DNA from: CADCWK01 sp965218235 | Lineage (GTDB): Bacteria; Chloroflexota; Chloroflexia; Thermomicrobiales; UBA6265 | Direction: 5' to 3' | Assembly (NCBI GenBank): GCA_965218235.1 | Contig: OZ244595.1 | Span: 248,001 to 312,000 of the forward strand | Length of the DNA: 64,000 nt | Part shown: piece after piece, positions 62,706 to 64,000 of the stretch | Position numbering within the stretch: the first letter of the stretch is position 1 | How the letters are laid out: every line of letters begins with the position of its first letter | The notes under the pieces: generated by a model | Databases searched by the model: none | The model's input: the letters and a program-made list of their open reading frames with translations, nothing else | What the model was told of the DNA's origin: nothing | Program-made: the position numbers and the translations under genes

Positions 62706-64000
62706 TTATCGTTCCAGCCGGAAGGCCACGATGTCGGCACCCGGCTTGATGAATGGCGCAAAGGCAGGCGTCCCGGCGCCAAGCACGACGAGATCACCGG
62801 CGACCGCCACGCCGCCGTTGGCCGATGTCCTCAGGTCGAAGCTCACCAGCTGCCGCCCGTCGCGGACGGTGACGGCGTGGAGGACGCCATCGAGCGTCGC
62901 GAAAAGGGCGATGTCGTTGACGATCGTGGCCGCCGCCGCCGCCGGCCGCTCCAGATCGATGGTCCAGCGGACCGTGCCATCAGCCGAGTCGACACCGGAG
63001 ACCAGCCCGGAGGCCGGGGCGCCCCAGGCCGCCCAGCGCGTGGCCGGGACGACGATCCCGTCAGGGCTGATCGCGGCCGTGCCCTCCATCCCGCCGAGCG
63101 GCCCCGGCGGCGAGATTATGGACTGCCAGACGAGCTCGCCGGTGTCCCGGTCCAGCGCCCAGAGCACGCCGCTCTTCTGGCCCTCGACGACGAGGTCGCG
63201 GGGTCGCCCGTCGATCTCGACCGTGATGAGCCCGGGCGAGGCGCTGATCCCGACATCGGCCATCGGCGAGGTCTGGCCGTCGTTCGGCGGAGCGGCGAAG
63301 GACCAGCGGATCGCGCCGGTATCCGTGTCCAGCGCGACGATGCTGATGACATGGCCATAGGGCGCGGGACGGGCCGAGTAGGCGTTCTGGGTCGCGGCGT
63401 AGAGGGTCCGGCGGGCGGTATCGATTGCGGGAACGGCGAAGACGCCGGCGCCATCGACGCCCTCGGGGGTCATCCAGGTCTGCCACTGAATCTTGCCGGT
63501 CGCCCGGTCGAGCGCGACGACACTGCCCCGGAAACCCTCCTCCTTCGCCACCGACGCGACGCCGACGAAGACCGCCTCACCCGAGCCGACCGGCGACGAC
63601 CAGATCGAACCGTTGGGCGCAACCTCGACCGAGGTTTGCCAGACCGCCTCGCCGGTGTCGCGATTCACCCCGTGGAGGACGGCATCGGCGTCGCCGACGA
63701 TGACGAGATCGTCGCCGATGAGCGCCGAGCCACTGATCCCGAGCGGGACCTTCATGTCGCGCTCGAATGCTCTGGCGCCGGTCGCGTAGGCCCAGCGACG
63801 TTCCCCGGACTCCGCGTCGAGGGCATAGAGCGAGCCGTCGTAGGACCCGATGTAGACGACCCCGTTGGCGATGGCCGGCGTCCCGGTCACCGGTCCGCCG
63901 GCGGTGAACCGCCAGAGCGGCCGCAGCCGCCCAATCGTCGCGGCGGTGATCGGCGACGGGCCAGCCGTACGGGTCCCATCGAGCGAGTTGCCATACCGTG
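62706..64000 (-). CDS. PQQ-like beta-propeller repeat protein, partial (5' end outside window)
   Basis: Open to the window edge, so the start lies beyond 64000; at least 431 residues are seen. Repeats of the form GVVYIGSYDGSLYALDAESG, then LIGDDLVIVGDADAVLHGVN and VIVDEAVWQTSVE-type blades with W-x motifs are PQQ-dehydrogenase/BamB-like. It may be a quinoprotein alcohol dehydrogenase-like or structural propeller; the catalytic residues cannot be judged without the N-terminus. Convergent with the flavoprotein gene (25 bases apart). Confidence 0.85.
   Translation of the reverse strand, partial: RYGNSLDGTRTAGPSPITAATIGRLRPLWRFTAGGPVTGTPAIANGVVYIGSYDGSLYALDAESGERRWAYATGARAFERDMKVPLGISGSALIGDDLVIVGDADAVLHGVNRDTGEAVWQTSVEVAPNGSIWSSPVGSGEAVFVGVASVAKEEGFRGSVVALDRATGKIQWQTWMTPEGVDGAGVFAVPAIDTARRTLYAATQNAYSARPAPYGHVISIVALDTDTGAIRWSFAAPPNDGQTSPMADVGISASPGLITVEIDGRPRDLVVEGQKSGVLWALDRDTGELVWQSIISPPGPLGGMEGTAAISPDGIVVPATRWAAWGAPASGLVSGVDSADGTVRWTIDLERPAAAAATIVNDIALFATLDGVLHAVTVRDGRQLVSFDLRTSANGGVAVAGDLVVLGAGTPAFAPFIKPGADIVAFRLER

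Overview
The window is GC-rich (about 65-70 %) bacterial chromosomal DNA. Many GTG starts with good AGGAG-type ribosome binding sites, F420-type oxidoreductases, Tat-exported solute-binding proteins, a CIRCE-controlled groESL operon, RNase J and bacterial topoisomerase IB together suggest a Chloroflexota genome of the Thermomicrobia/Sphaerobacter kind. That placement is inferred from gene content only. No rRNA, tRNA, CRISPR array or complete insertion sequence was found.

Left part (1-10 kb): a partial ThyX-like thymidylate synthase, an alpha/beta hydrolase, topoisomerase IB, an aquaporin, a two-gene ABC exporter, an amidase-deacetylase cell-wall fusion, a tiny membrane protein and a PLP aminotransferase. 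At 10.3-15.2 kb a four-gene operon of small membrane/LEA-like proteins (YqjD/ElaB, YqjE and DUF3618 types) is transcribed away from groES-groEL, which has a CIRCE operator lying over its promoter.

15-31 kb: assorted metabolic genes (APH-type kinase, esterase, PPOX protein, Gfo/Idh/MocA dehydrogenase), a Tat substrate-binding sugar ABC operon, a VOC ring-cleaving dioxygenase, an M55 aminopeptidase, an RlmM-like methyltransferase, and an Ada-AlkA fusion overlapping ogt. 30.6-35.8 kb holds the protein-quality genes tig, clpP and clpX, with a GNAT gene between. 36-45 kb: an SH3b/M23 peptidase, thiM, a NERD-type nuclease-like protein, a DsbA-like protein, CorA, and MoxR-DUF58.

45-64 kb is more accessory: threonine dehydratase, an F420 LLM enzyme, a Tat-exported protein whose last 77 residues carry ten cysteines, a CapA-like lipoprotein, and an ArsR-AHSA1 operon. 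A cluster of DHFR-like, DUF1905, DUF6069 and PPOX genes follows, with clear signs of local duplication and decay. RNase J with a 285-residue disordered Arg/Gly/Gln extension, a phytoene-desaturase-like flavoprotein and a partial PQQ-type beta-propeller protein close the window. Intergenic space is rich in perfect hairpins and in a recurring C-rich/G-rich palindromic repeat.

The candidates most worth following are the ten-cysteine Tat precursor (architecture like halocin C8) with a 31-bp hairpin upstream, the YqjD-like operon beside groESL, the NERD/OST-HTH-like protein, and the RGG-type extension on RNase J.
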